Shown here piece by piece: positions 53,823-62,714 of a stretch of DNA of 64,000 nt. A program made the position numbers and the translations under genes. A model generated the notes under the pieces. The model worked only from the letters and a program-made list of their open reading frames with translations, ran no database searches and was not told where the DNA came from. Source of the DNA: JABCPE02 sp963518955 (GTDB taxonomy: Bacteria; Bacteroidota; Bacteroidia; Flavobacteriales; Weeksellaceae); the NCBI GenBank assembly GCA_963518955.1, contig CAUQKI010000001.1:186001-250000 (forward strand), given 5' to 3'. Positions within the stretch are counted from its first letter, which is position 1. Each line of letters begins with the position of its first letter.

Positions 53823-55613
53823 TTAGCTGTTAAAATGCTCCCAAACTGCTTTTGCTTTGGATTTTCCTAAAATCTCTTCCAGCGTTTCCAGTGAGGCTTC
53901 TTTTATTCTTTTTACGGATTTTAATTTAGATAAAAGCTGCTGGATGGTTTTCTCGCCTACGCCAGGGATTTCCTCCAATTCTGATTTTATTGTAGAATTT
54001 TTCCTTCTCGTGCGGTGATGCTTTACACCGAAACGATGCGACTCATCCCGAACCCGCTGGAGAACCTTCAAGGTTTCAGATTTTTTATCCAAATACAATG
54101 GAACTGGGTCTTCGGGAAAGAAAATTTCTTCCAATCTTTTTGCTATTCCGATGATGGAAATTTTCCCATACAATCCAAGGAGTTTCAGGCTTTTCACTGC
54201 GGAACTGAGCTGACCTTTTCCGCCGTCTATCAAAATCAGCTGCGGCAGTGGTTCTCCCTCATCCAAAAGCCTGCTGTATCGGCGATAGATGACTTCTTCC
54301 ATCGTAGCAAAATCATTCGGTCCTTCCACTGTTTTTACATGAAAAATCCGATAATCCGCCTTGCTGGGCTTCCCATCTTTGAAAACTACACACGCCGAAA
54401 CGGGATTTGTCCCTTGAATATTAGAATTGTCAAAACCTTCTATATGGCGCGGCTCTTCGGGAAGCCTGAGGAGTTTTTTCATCTCCGCCATGATGCGGTT
54501 GGTATGTCTTTCTGGGTCTACTATCTGCACCTGCTTGAGTTTTTCCACGCGGTATTCCATTGCGTTTTTCTCGGAAAGCTCTACGATACGCTTTTTGTCG
54601 CCCAGTTTAGGGACAATCAGCTTCACATGTGGAATTTCTATATTAAGATGAAATGGAAGAAAAATTTCCGTAGAAGTGGAATTAAATTTATTCCTAATCT
54701 CTATCAGCGCCTCTTCCAGTATTTCTTCATCGGTTTCGTCCAGCATTTTTTTAATTTCTGTGGTGTAGGACTGAATAATAGAACCGTTTTTAATTTTGAA
54801 ATAATTGACATAAGCCGCTGCTTCATCACTGATAATACCGAAGACATCCACATCGTTTATATTGGAACTTACGATAGTGGTATGGGTCTGGTAATTTTCT
54901 AAAATCTGTAATTTTTCCTTGCTCTGCTGGGCGTTTTCAAATTCCAGTTTTGCGGCGTAGTTGTACATTTCAGCTTCTAAATATTCCCGCGCTGCCTTGA
55001 ATTCGCCTTTGATAATCCCACGAATGGCGTTTAGCTTTTGGGCATATTCTTCCTCAGATTCTAGTCCTTCGCAAGGGCCAGCACAGTTTTTAATGTGATA
55101 TTCCAGACAGACTTTATATTTCCCTTCTTTTATCTTTTCGGGAGCGAGATTTAGGCTGCAAGTTCTAAGTTTATAGATGTTTTTGATAACTTCTATCAGC
55201 GTTTTTGCTTGTTTTACTTTGGCATAGGGCCCGTAATATTCTGAGCCGTCTTTGATGACATTTCTCGTCAAAAAAATCCGAGGGAAAGGCTCTTTTTTGA
55301 TGCAAATCCATGGATAGGACTTATCATCTTTCAGCAGAATATTGTAGAAAGGTTGATATTCTTTTATGAGGTTGTTTTCCAGAAGAAGTGCATCGTATTC
55401 GCTATTAACCACAGTGGTTTCCAGCCTTACAATCTTAGAAACCATCATTCGGGTTTTGTATCCGATCTGACTTTTATTAAAATAAGATAGAACTCTGTTT
55501 TTCAAGTTTTTAGCCTTTCCTACATACAAAATCTCACCCTTTTTATCGTAATAACGATAAACACCAGGCTCCGAAGGCAATGTTTTTAGCTGAAGTTCTA
55601 ATTCTGAATGCAC
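53823..55613 (-). CDS. uvrC: Excinuclease ABC subunit C
   Basis: 596 residues. It makes the 3' and 5' cuts around a DNA lesion held by UvrB. The GIY-YIG nuclease domain is at 12-90 (PGVYRYYDKKGEILYVGKAKNLKNRV), the UVR motif at about 200-235, the RNase H-like 5' nuclease domain includes FDNSNIQG and LILIDGGKGQL, and the tail is the double helix-hairpin-helix (IPGVGEKTIQQLL). The start is a GTG; no ATG exists in frame before an upstream stop. A TAnnTTTG-like box (TACTTTTG, minus strand, 55618-55625) is only 5 bases before it. Confidence 0.97.
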   Translation of the reverse strand: MHSELELQLKTLPSEPGVYRYYDKKGEILYVGKAKNLKNRVLSYFNKSQIGYKTRMMVSKIVRLETTVVNSEYDALLLENNLIKEYQPFYNILLKDDKSYPWICIKKEPFPRIFLTRNVIKDGSEYYGPYAKVKQAKTLIEVIKNIYKLRTCSLNLAPEKIKEGKYKVCLEYHIKNCAGPCEGLESEEEYAQKLNAIRGIIKGEFKAAREYLEAEMYNYAAKLEFENAQQSKEKLQILENYQTHTTIVSSNINDVDVFGIISDEAAAYVNYFKIKNGSIIQSYTTEIKKMLDETDEEILEEALIEIRNKFNSTSTEIFLPFHLNIEIPHVKLIVPKLGDKKRIVELSEKNAMEYRVEKLKQVQIVDPERHTNRIMAEMKKLLRLPEEPRHIEGFDNSNIQGTNPVSACVVFKDGKPSKADYRIFHVKTVEGPNDFATMEEVIYRRYSRLLDEGEPLPQLILIDGGKGQLSSAVKSLKLLGLYGKISIIGIAKRLEEIFFPEDPVPLYLDKKSETLKVLQRVRDESHRFGVKHHRTRRKNSTIKSELEEIPGVGEKTIQQLLSKLKSVKRIKEASLETLEEILGKSKAKAVWEHFNS

Positions 55614-55694
55614 ATAGCAAAAGTAAAGAATAATTTTCTAAACAAGCAAAAAACCAAACATTATGATATTTTATCTGATTTTCCTTTTTGATTT

Positions 55695-56393
55695 TTATCT
55701 CAGAAACACCATTAAATTATTCATCGAATGAAAAAGCAATCCCCAGATAAATCCTAATTTCAGCCTCTGTACAGAAAAAATATACCCTAAAATCATTTGC
55801 GGAAGAACATAAACAGGATAGAGCAATGCCAGTTCCCAATGCAGAGTCTCTATATTAGAAATATGCACCAACCCAAAAAGAACAACAGACACCATTGTGA
55901 CTATTTTCTGTCTTCTTCCTATGGCTGTTTCTATTTTAGGGTTTCGTTTCAGTAAATTAAAAACAAGAAAAGACAGCAATCCTGACACTACCAAAGACAC
56001 CAGCAATAGCCAATCTATTTTGTTAACATAATAAGTTTTATTCAATACCAAGAACGAAAATACAAAAGTAAATATCGCGATATTTCTACGCTTAGGAACT
56101 AAAATCAACCTAAAAATAAGCTCTTCTACCAAAGGCCCTAAAATCACAACTATGAAAATGCCATAATATCCTTTTATTTTCTTTTGGCTTTCCATCATTA
56201 ATTTAAAAACGGAAGTAAAACCCATTTTCTTTATCAAGAAATCATCCACCAAAAACATCAGCAATAAAGCACAAATCTGCAATACAAAATACAATAATAT
56301 GCCCTTTGCAAAATATTTTATTTTCTCGATTAAAGGATATTGGTGTCTATAATCTATCTCTGATAGTGAGTAAAACTTAAGCAGGTCTTTCAT
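55695..56393 (-). CDS. CPBP family intramembrane metalloprotease
   Basis: 232 residues with about six to seven helices. The CAAX-protease/Abi motif EExxxR is LVEELIFRLIL (E90, E91, R95), with the histidine motif GLVHISN at about 172-178 and FHSMNN near the end. Bacterial members are often linked to bacteriocin immunity or membrane-protein processing; no peptide gene is adjacent here. Function unknown. Confidence 0.8.
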   Translation of the reverse strand: MKDLLKFYSLSEIDYRHQYPLIEKIKYFAKGILLYFVLQICALLLMFLVDDFLIKKMGFTSVFKLMMESQKKIKGYYGIFIVVILGPLVEELIFRLILVPKRRNIAIFTFVFSFLVLNKTYYVNKIDWLLLVSLVVSGLLSFLVFNLLKRNPKIETAIGRRQKIVTMVSVVLFGLVHISNIETLHWELALLYPVYVLPQMILGYIFSVQRLKLGFIWGLLFHSMNNLMVFLR

Positions 56394-56496
56394 ATTTCAT
56401 TAAAATTGTGGCGAATTTAATTATTTGTCTATTCAAACACAATTTTAATAATAGAAATTCGTATTTTTATGGCTTTAATTTTAATGAATTTTAAAA

Positions 56497-57669
56497 ATGA
56501 GCGTAGTTTTCAACTCTATATTAGACAACGATTTTTACAAATTCACCATGCAATGCGCTGTGGTAAAGCTCTTTCCAGATGCGAGGGTGAAATATGTATT
56601 CATCAACCGAGGGAAACATTCCTTCCCAGAAGGTTTTGACGATGCCCTCAGAAAAGCCATCAATGAAATGGCAAAACTCCAGCTGACCAAAGCTGAAAAA
56701 GAGTTTTTAAAGAAAAATTGTCCATACCTAAATCTGCCTTATTTAGACTTTTTGGAAGGATACCACTACGACCCTTCCGAAGTGAAAATCAATCAGATAG
56801 AAAACGATTTAGAAGTTACCGTAGAAGGACTTTGGTACAGAACCATACTTTGGGAAGTGCCGCTGCTGTCGCTCATCAGTGAACTTTATTATAAAATGAA
56901 CGGTCTGGAACGCCAAGGCGATGATGAAATCACCCAAAAAACCTTAGGAAAAGCCAAAAACCTCATCGAACTAAAAGTCAATTTCGCGGAGTTTGGAACA
57001 CGAAGAAGACATTCCTACAAGGTTCATGATGTAGTGATGAAAGCCCTTACCCAAGATTCCAACAGCTATTTCATCGGTTCTTCCAATGTTCATTTTGCGA
57101 TGAAATACGGTGTGAAACCTATCGGAACGCACGCCCACGAGTGGTTCATGTTCCATGGCGCTCAGTATGGCTTTAAGATGGCAAATGCGCTTTCTTTGGA
57201 GCATTGGGTGGATGTTTATCGCGGCGACTTGGGAGTTGCCCTTTCGGACACTTATACTACCGATGTTTTTTTCAAGCAGTTTGATAAGAAATTTGCTAAA
57301 CTTTTTGATGGAGTAAGGCACGACAGCGGCGACCCGATAGCTTTCGCCGAGAAAACCATCAAACACTACGAAAAACACGGCATCAATCCTTTGTTTAAAT
57401 ACATTATTTTCTCGGATAATCTTAATCTAGAGAAAATCTCCGAAATTACGCAAGCTTGCCGAGGAAAAGTAGGTCTTTCATTCGGAATTGGAACAAATCT
57501 GACCAACGATGTAGGACTTACACCAATGAATATCGTAATGAAACTCACAGGAGTTCTTGGCGCAAATGATGAATGGATACCGACCGTGAAATTCTCCGAT
57601 GAAAAAGGAAAACAAACGGGCGACCCAAAAATGATAGAACTCGTCAAAGAGTCTCTAAGAATAAAATAA
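56497..57669 (+). CDS. pncB: Nicotinate phosphoribosyltransferase
   Basis: 390 residues. It makes nicotinate mononucleotide from nicotinate and PRPP, the entry step of the NAD salvage path. SILDNDFYKFTMQCAV is the conserved N-terminus (about 7-22), FAEFGTRRRHS holds the substrate-binding arginines and the region IGTHAHEWFMFHG carries the histidine that is phosphorylated in this family. VRHDSGDP is the PRPP-binding motif. The length is normal. Confidence 0.96.
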   Translation: MSVVFNSILDNDFYKFTMQCAVVKLFPDARVKYVFINRGKHSFPEGFDDALRKAINEMAKLQLTKAEKEFLKKNCPYLNLPYLDFLEGYHYDPSEVKINQIENDLEVTVEGLWYRTILWEVPLLSLISELYYKMNGLERQGDDEITQKTLGKAKNLIELKVNFAEFGTRRRHSYKVHDVVMKALTQDSNSYFIGSSNVHFAMKYGVKPIGTHAHEWFMFHGAQYGFKMANALSLEHWVDVYRGDLGVALSDTYTTDVFFKQFDKKFAKLFDGVRHDSGDPIAFAEKTIKHYEKHGINPLFKYIIFSDNLNLEKISEITQACRGKVGLSFGIGTNLTNDVGLTPMNIVMKLTGVLGANDEWIPTVKFSDEKGKQTGDPKMIELVKESLRIK

Positions 57670-57698
57670 ACCACATAAAAAATGTGGTTTTATTTTTT
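57667..57698 (+). terminator. Terminator after pncB
   Basis: AAACCACAT and ATGTGGTTT form a 9-base stem around AAAAA (57668-57690), followed by TATTTTTT. It separates pncB from the sigma factor gene. Confidence 0.8.
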
Positions 57699-57709
57699 CA
57701 AATAAATGT

Positions 57710-57738
57710 GTAACAAATCCTAAATTTTAATACTAATT
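57710..57738 (+). promoter_or_regulatory. Putative ECF promoter of the sigma factor operon
   Basis: GTAACA (57710-57715), 16 bases, then ACTAATT (57732-57738), 18 bases before the sigma-factor ATG. The same two boxes with one extra base of spacing occur at 59120-59149. GTAAC-type -35 boxes are common for ECF sigma factors; self-regulation is inferred. Confidence 0.45.
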
Positions 57739-57756
57739 AACTAAAAAAATCAATCA

Positions 57757-58266
57757 ATGTCTTCATTAGAGCAGGAATTTCTGGAGAGAGTAGAAAAGCA
57801 TAAAGGTGTGCTTTTCAAAATTTCCAAGATGTATATGGATGAGCCTGAAGACCAGAGCGATTTGTTTCAGGAAATCACTTATCAGCTATGGAAAGCCTAC
57901 CCAAGTTTTGAGGAAAAAAGCAAATTTTCTACTTGGATGTATCGTGTAGCCCTGAATACTGCGATAGTTTTCCTGAAATCCGAAAAGAAAAGAGGGTTCA
58001 TCTCTCGGGAGGAAGAAATTCAGAATTTTGACATCAAAAATGAAGAAACCGCCGAAGAAGAGTATAAAGTAAAAATAATGTATGATGCCATCCACCTGCT
58101 GAGCCCGATAGACAAAGCGCTGATATTCTATTATTTAGAAGATTATTCTGGAAAGGAAATGGCAGAACAGCTGGGAATAACGGAAGGAAACTGCCGTGTA
58201 AAACTAAACCGCGCCAAACAAAAACTGAGTGACTTAGTAAACGAATTGATAAACAAAGAATTATAA
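57757..58266 (+). CDS. ECF-type RNA polymerase sigma factor
   Basis: 169 residues, with sigma-2 (about 10-75, including DQSDLFQEITYQLWKAYPSFEEKSKFSTWMYRVALNTA) and sigma-4 (about 115-165, LSPIDKALIFYYLEDYSGKEMAEQLGITEGNCRVKLNRAKQKL with the helix-turn-helix). It has no sigma-3, so it is a group 4 (ECF) factor. A membrane protein gene follows 23 bases later and may be its anti-sigma partner. A GTAACA...ACTAATT motif precedes it. Confidence 0.93.
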   Translation: MSSLEQEFLERVEKHKGVLFKISKMYMDEPEDQSDLFQEITYQLWKAYPSFEEKSKFSTWMYRVALNTAIVFLKSEKKRGFISREEEIQNFDIKNEETAEEEYKVKIMYDAIHLLSPIDKALIFYYLEDYSGKEMAEQLGITEGNCRVKLNRAKQKLSDLVNELINKEL

Positions 58267-58289
58267 AATAATTTAATAAAAAAATTCTA

Positions 58290-59075
58290 ATGGATTTAGA
58301 AAACTTAAAACAAGTATGGAACGAGGAAAAAATAGAATCCGTTCCCAAAATTTCCTTGGAAAAACAAAAAGAAATTCATACGCCTCTGGAGATAATTCGG
58401 AAAAATATGCGGGCTGAATTTTGGATAAGTGTTGTTTCCTTTTCTTTATGGGCTATGATGCTGCCTTTCATGGGAAAGAATACTGAGCAGACCTATCTAC
58501 TTGTTATACTAGTATTTATAGCGCTTACAATAACAGGATATTATTATCTGAAATTCTATATTTTTTATAAAAAGCTGAATACCAAAAACCTTAATACTTA
58601 TCATAATATTTTGGATTTAAGGTATGAATTGGTTTTAAATTCAGAGCTTTATAAATCTTTTAATATCGTATTTGTTCCCATTATGTTAGGTTTATATTCT
58701 ACTTTATATTTACATAACAAGGAATCTAATATTATTTTTTTTATTATACTATTTTTAACATTCTGCGTGATTCTATATTTTATAGGAAAATACTGGATGT
58801 ATGAAAGTTATGGAAAACACATCATGAAGATTTCTAAAATTGTAGCTGAAATCAAAGATGAAGAAGATGGTTTTGAATATGATAGAAGTTTCCTGAAAAT
58901 CCAAAAAGAATCCGTTTTCTTACAAAAGATAAGAAATTTCTGCAATGAAAAATTCGGAAAATATGGTCAAACAGCCTATATTATATTTCTTCTAATTTTA
59001 GTATTTTTAATCTCGTTTTTAGTAGGAATTTGTGTTGTGATTTTACACATTATATTAACAAATTACATCCACTAA
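58290..59075 (+). CDS. Membrane protein partnered with the ECF sigma factor
   Basis: 261 residues. A soluble N-terminal segment (MDLENLKQVWNEEKIESVP, helical up to about 45) precedes four to five helices. The first part resembles the short cytoplasmic domain of flavobacterial proteins encoded after ECF sigma genes; acting as an anti-sigma factor is inferred from this position and layout. No zinc-binding HxxxCxxC motif is seen, so it is not a ZAS-type anti-sigma. It may share a transcript with the sigma gene. Confidence 0.7.
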   Translation: MDLENLKQVWNEEKIESVPKISLEKQKEIHTPLEIIRKNMRAEFWISVVSFSLWAMMLPFMGKNTEQTYLLVILVFIALTITGYYYLKFYIFYKKLNTKNLNTYHNILDLRYELVLNSELYKSFNIVFVPIMLGLYSTLYLHNKESNIIFFIILFLTFCVILYFIGKYWMYESYGKHIMKISKIVAEIKDEEDGFEYDRSFLKIQKESVFLQKIRNFCNEKFGKYGQTAYIIFLLILVFLISFLVGICVVILHIILTNYIH

Positions 59076-59119
59076 ATGAGTACATTAAATAATTAGAATA
59101 AAAAAATATAATCTTTTTT

Positions 59120-59149
59120 GTAACAATTTCTAACCAAAAGACACTAATT
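59120..59149 (+). promoter_or_regulatory. Second GTAACA...ACTAATT motif, possible ECF promoter
   Basis: GTAACA (59120-59125), 17 bases, ACTAATT (59143-59149). It has the same orientation and nearly the same spacing as the motif before the sigma gene. No open reading frame follows on this strand; a terminator does, 32 bases later. Confidence 0.4.
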
Positions 59150-59154
59150 GTAAA

Positions 59155-59219
59155 AATCCATTCATAATATTATAACCTGTCAAAGTCTCTAAACCAAAGT
59201 TTTAGGGATTTTGTTTTTT
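59155..59219 (+). ncRNA. Candidate small RNA (about 65 nt) ending at an intrinsic terminator
   Basis: If transcription starts shortly after the motif at 59120-59149 (about 59155), it would end at the hairpin 59181-59213 followed by T6. The stem pairs best on the plus strand, where two G-U pairs replace mismatches seen on the other strand. This is inference; the hairpin may simply terminate the sigma operon. Confidence 0.25.
59181..59219 (+). terminator. Plus-strand terminator downstream of the sigma operon
   Basis: 13-base stem 59181-59193 with 59201-59213 (two G-U pairs), 7-base loop, then TTTTTT at 59214-59219. It extends into the 3' end of the oppositely oriented AGCS gene. Confidence 0.75.
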
Positions 59220-60665
59220 CTCCCAAAAATCAGCATTCTTGATATTTAACTCCTTAACATCAAAAGTTGGTTTTTCTATTCCATTTTTCTTTTGTGTTTT
59301 ATAGTCTTTCCATACTTTCAGTGCGGTATTTCCCAGCAGTAAAATCGCTATAATGTTCACCCACGCCATCAGCCCAGATCCTACATCTGCTATTATCCAC
59401 GCCATTTTAGCCTCTCGCACACTTCCCATATACACTCCTATAAGAAAAACAATTCTTAAAACAAAAATGGCCAAGTGGTGATATTTAGAACAGACAATAA
59501 AGGTAAGATTGGTTTCTGCATAGTAGTAATAAGCCATTATAGTAGTAAAAGCGAAGAAAAAGAGTGCTATCGCTACGAACTCCTTCCCAAACGAAGGAAA
59601 ATGAGAAGAAATCGCAGACTGCGTAAAACCTGTATAATCCAAGCCCTTTACATGCTCCACCACCATCATTTTAGTTTGCTCGTCAATTACATTATACTGA
59701 TTTGTAAACAAAATCATAAATGCTGTAGTAGTACAAACAAAAAGAGTATCTATATACACAGAAAACGCCTGTACCAGCCCTTGCTCCGCTGGATGGATCA
59801 CCTCTGATGCCGCCGCTGCGTGAGGCCCTGTTCCCTGTCCTGCTTCATTGGAATAAATTCCCCTTTTCACTCCCCAAGCAATGGCACTTCCTAAAATCCC
59901 ACCGAAAACAGCATCCTGCCCAAAAGCCGAAGAAATAATCGTAGAAAATACTTCTGGAATTCTATGAAAATTAAGAATAATAATTATCAGCCCCACCAAA
60001 ATATAAGCTCCCGCCATCAAGGGAACTATCGTTTCCGAAGCATGCCCCAGCCTCTTAACTCCTCCAAATATTATCACCACTAAAAGCCCTACAACTACTA
60101 CCCCAAAAATATTCATAGGAATAAAATAATCCGTTTGAGTAACTATCCCAAAGGCATTATTCATAGACTGTGCTATACTATTGCTCTGTACCCCTGGCAA
60201 AAGAAACCCACAGCACACCACCGCAATCACAGCAAAAAGAACAGCATACCACTTTATCCCTAGCCCTTTTTCTATGTAATAGGCTGGCCCTCCTCGGTAT
60301 TCGCCGTCTATTTCTCTTTTATAAACCTGCCCTAGAGTAGACTCTATAAATGCTGATGCAGAACCCAAAATTGCAATCAGCCACATCCAAAATATAGACC
60401 CCGGCCCTCCCATGGCAATCGCCGTGGCAACTCCCACAATATTCCCCGTTCCTACACGCCCCGAAATAGCCAAAGAAAATGCTTGAAAAGAAGATAATCC
60501 CTTCTCTGATTCTTTCTCCTGAAAAAGTAACCTCAGCATTTCCCTTACTTGGGTAAACTGAGGAAAACCGAGTCTAATGGAGAAATAAATTCCCGTGAAA
60601 ACACATAATACGATAAAGACATCAGACCAAATAAGCCCAGCTATCTTTTCTACCAATTGTTCCAT
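59202..60665 (-). CDS. Sodium:alanine/glycine symporter (AGCS family)
   Basis: 487 residues with about eleven helices. Family motifs: FQAFSLAISGRVGTGNIVGVATAIAMGGPGSIFWMW near the start, VYKREIDGEYRGGPAYYIEKGLG, GGILGSAIAWGVKRGIYSNEAGQGTGPHAAA and ALFFFAFTTIMAYYYYAETN. It takes up alanine, glycine or a related amino acid with Na+. The exact substrate is not decided by sequence. A long inverted repeat lies between it and the substrate-binding lipoprotein gene upstream. Confidence 0.94.
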   Translation of the reverse strand: MEQLVEKIAGLIWSDVFIVLCVFTGIYFSIRLGFPQFTQVREMLRLLFQEKESEKGLSSFQAFSLAISGRVGTGNIVGVATAIAMGGPGSIFWMWLIAILGSASAFIESTLGQVYKREIDGEYRGGPAYYIEKGLGIKWYAVLFAVIAVVCCGFLLPGVQSNSIAQSMNNAFGIVTQTDYFIPMNIFGVVVVGLLVVIIFGGVKRLGHASETIVPLMAGAYILVGLIIIILNFHRIPEVFSTIISSAFGQDAVFGGILGSAIAWGVKRGIYSNEAGQGTGPHAAAASEVIHPAEQGLVQAFSVYIDTLFVCTTTAFMILFTNQYNVIDEQTKMMVVEHVKGLDYTGFTQSAISSHFPSFGKEFVAIALFFFAFTTIMAYYYYAETNLTFIVCSKYHHLAIFVLRIVFLIGVYMGSVREAKMAWIIADVGSGLMAWVNIIAILLLGNTALKVWKDYKTQKKNGIEKPTFDVKELNIKNADFWEKKQNP

Positions 60666-60696
60666 AGTTGTATTAATTTTATCTTGCTAATATCGT

Positions 60697-60747
60697 AATA
60701 ATTTCGTTAAAAAACCAATAAAAACACGATTTTTTAACGAAATTATT
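60697..60747. repeat. 18-base perfect inverted repeat between the SBP and AGCS genes
   Basis: AATAATTTCGTTAAAAAA (60697-60714) and its exact complement (60730-60747) enclose 15 bases. It could terminate the lipoprotein transcript running leftward, but no U tract follows the stem, or it may hold a regulator for AGCS, whose start is 31 bases downstream. Confidence 0.8.
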
Positions 60748-60778
60748 GAAATTTACACAACTATTCTCAAACAATATT

Positions 60779-61774
60779 CTATTTTCCTCCTTGGTAAAGA
60801 ACTTTATTTAATCTAATGATAAAATCCACATTTCTAGCCCCTGGTGAAACATCTGCAAAATTCACATCATAAATCTGATTATTCTTCACGGCATTGATAT
60901 CCTTCAAGATAGGGTGATTTTTGATGAAGTTTGCTTTTTCTTCTGGTGTCATGTTTCTAGACTGTGTGTCAGTGATGAAAATCACATCTGGATTTCTATG
61001 CACCACACTCTCGAAAGATACGAACTCATACGCCGTTCCTGCATCTTCATAAATATTGACACCTCCTGCCTGACGAACCAAATCCGCCGCCAAAGAAGAG
61101 AAAACCCAAATACCATTATTAATAGAAGAAAGTATCATTACTTTTTTCTTTTCATTTTCAGGTTTAACTACGAATGTTTTTTTAGCCTCGGCAAGTTTAG
61201 ATTTCATTCCCTCTACTACTTCCTTCGCTTTGTCATTTACATTAAAGATTTTTCCCAGCATATAGAAATCTTCATACACAGTTTCTATCGTAGCGTTTGG
61301 AGTCTGGATAGTTTTTGGTGTAAATGGAGCGATTCCCTGAGCCAAAAGCTCCTCTGGCGAACCTGTGGATTCTGAGCTAAGGTCTCCATCACTTGACACG
61401 AAATCTGGCTCTCTGAGAAGGAAAGCCTCTTTGGTCATTTTAAAACTATGTCCTATGAATTTATATTCATCTGGAACTTTCTCATATTCCTTTTCAAACT
61501 GCTTAGAAACAGGACCTTCCGTAGTTCCCACCACTATTCTGTCTCCCAGACCTAATGCCAAAAGCATCTCCGTCATATGCGGCGTAAAAAGAGCCGCACG
61601 CTGTGGCGGTGTAGTGATGGTTACTTTTAAATCCCTAGTCCCATCGTGATAGGTGTATTCTACTTTTTCCATTTTAGGAGCGTTAGCCTGCGCCTTATTA
61701 CCTTGTGTTTCTTTCTTCCCTGAGCAAGAGACAGCGAGTAGCCCCAATGCTATTGAATACCAGATTTTATTCAT
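60779..61774 (-). CDS. FecB/BtuF-like ABC transporter substrate-binding lipoprotein
   Basis: 331 residues with a lipobox (LLAVSC at about 12-17) and a periplasmic binding protein domain (PF01497 type): LFTPHMTEMLLALGLGDRIVVGTT, REPDFVSS and VHRNPDVIFITD are typical segments. Such proteins bind iron-siderophores, heme, cobalamin or other metal chelates. No permease or ATPase gene is beside it. It follows the SAM methyltransferase gene by 15 bases and is probably in its operon. Confidence 0.85.
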   Translation of the reverse strand: MNKIWYSIALGLLAVSCSGKKETQGNKAQANAPKMEKVEYTYHDGTRDLKVTITTPPQRAALFTPHMTEMLLALGLGDRIVVGTTEGPVSKQFEKEYEKVPDEYKFIGHSFKMTKEAFLLREPDFVSSDGDLSSESTGSPEELLAQGIAPFTPKTIQTPNATIETVYEDFYMLGKIFNVNDKAKEVVEGMKSKLAEAKKTFVVKPENEKKKVMILSSINNGIWVFSSLAADLVRQAGGVNIYEDAGTAYEFVSFESVVHRNPDVIFITDTQSRNMTPEEKANFIKNHPILKDINAVKNNQIYDVNFADVSPGARNVDFIIRLNKVLYQGGK

Positions 61775-61789
61775 ATTTTATAAGTTTAA

Positions 61790-62533
61790 TTATTTAACTG
61801 CTATAATTCTAAACATCGGTGCATAAGCATTGATTTCCTGATGTTCCTTGTCATAGACCTCATCATTGATATTATAATCAAAAGCCATTTTGGAAAACCC
61901 TAAATCCAAAAGACAATTAACATCCCAAGCAGGTCTTCTCTCCTTGGAAAGCGGAAGCGTTTTTGCGATGTTCTCCATTCGTGCTTCCATTCCATCTGGC
62001 AGGACTTCTTGGAGTTTCTTGTCTGGGTGTTCTTCATGGTATTTATGTAGATTTTCATCAAAAAGATAAGAATACCAGTTGGAATCAAAATTTATCATTT
62101 TTCCTCCCTTTTTCAGTACTCTTTTCCATTCTTTGTAAGCATCTTTCGGGTGAGGAAGATTCCAAGTGACATTTCTAGTGACAATCACATCAAAAGTATT
62201 ATCTTCAAAAGGAAGGTTCTGTGCATCCAGCAGCTGGAAATTCACCTTCGCTCCGAATTTCTGTGCATTCTGTGTTGCCTGTTCTATCATCCCTTTGCTG
62301 GAATCTACAGCAGACACTTCAAAATTCGGATTTCTTCCCAGCAACACCGCGAACATCCCTGGCCCTGTTCCGATGTCTAATATCTTCAAATTCTGGTTTT
62401 TATCAATATCTCCATAGAGAATATTTTCCCAGTTCTGGGCATTGTCTCCATAAAGCTCCTGCAATGTAGAATCACTATATGTTTTGGAGCGCTCTGTCCA
62501 GTAATCTCTGATTATTTCACTTATTTCGCTCAT
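61790..62533 (-). CDS. Class I SAM-dependent methyltransferase
   Basis: 247 residues. SAM loop ILDIGTGPGMFAVLLG (about 51-66), acidic AVDSSKGMIEQA, and motif LPFEDNTFDVIVTRNVTWNLPHP. The variant part (FDSNWYSYLFDENLHKYHEEH) resembles methyltransferases often found beside metal-chelate binding proteins. Substrate unknown; a small molecule connected to metal or cofactor uptake is inferred from the neighbouring lipoprotein. Confidence 0.85.
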   Translation of the reverse strand: MSEISEIIRDYWTERSKTYSDSTLQELYGDNAQNWENILYGDIDKNQNLKILDIGTGPGMFAVLLGRNPNFEVSAVDSSKGMIEQATQNAQKFGAKVNFQLLDAQNLPFEDNTFDVIVTRNVTWNLPHPKDAYKEWKRVLKKGGKMINFDSNWYSYLFDENLHKYHEEHPDKKLQEVLPDGMEARMENIAKTLPLSKERRPAWDVNCLLDLGFSKMAFDYNINDEVYDKEHQEINAYAPMFRIIAVK

Positions 62534-62571
62534 TTTCTTCTATTTAGTGTTAAAAAAGTATATTTTGTTAG

Positions 62572-62579
62572 CAAAATTA
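62572..62579 (-). promoter_or_regulatory. -7 box for the methyltransferase gene
   Basis: TAATTTTG on the minus strand, fitting TAnnTTTG, 38 bases before the methyltransferase ATG. Confidence 0.4.
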
Positions 62580-62651
62580 ACAATAAAAAACCATACGAAG
62601 ATGATTTCAAGTGCTGATATTTATCACAAAGTTTTTATAAAATATATGTTT

Positions 62652-62693
62652 ATAAAATAAAAATTCCTCTTAGCCGAAAAGCTAAGAGGAATT
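62652..62693 (-). terminator. Terminator of tsf
   Basis: A 13-base perfect stem (AATTCCTCTTAGC at 62662-62674 with its complement at 62681-62693) and a 6-base loop. On the minus strand it is followed by TTTTTATTTTAT. It lies 21 bases after the tsf stop. Confidence 0.9.
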
Positions 62694-62714
62694 GGGTAAA
62701 ATTTATAATTTTAA

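Noticed and set aside
54015..54902. A 295-codon open frame on the plus strand inside uvrC
   Set aside because: It is antisense to a complete, well-conserved uvrC and has no domain or start context of its own.
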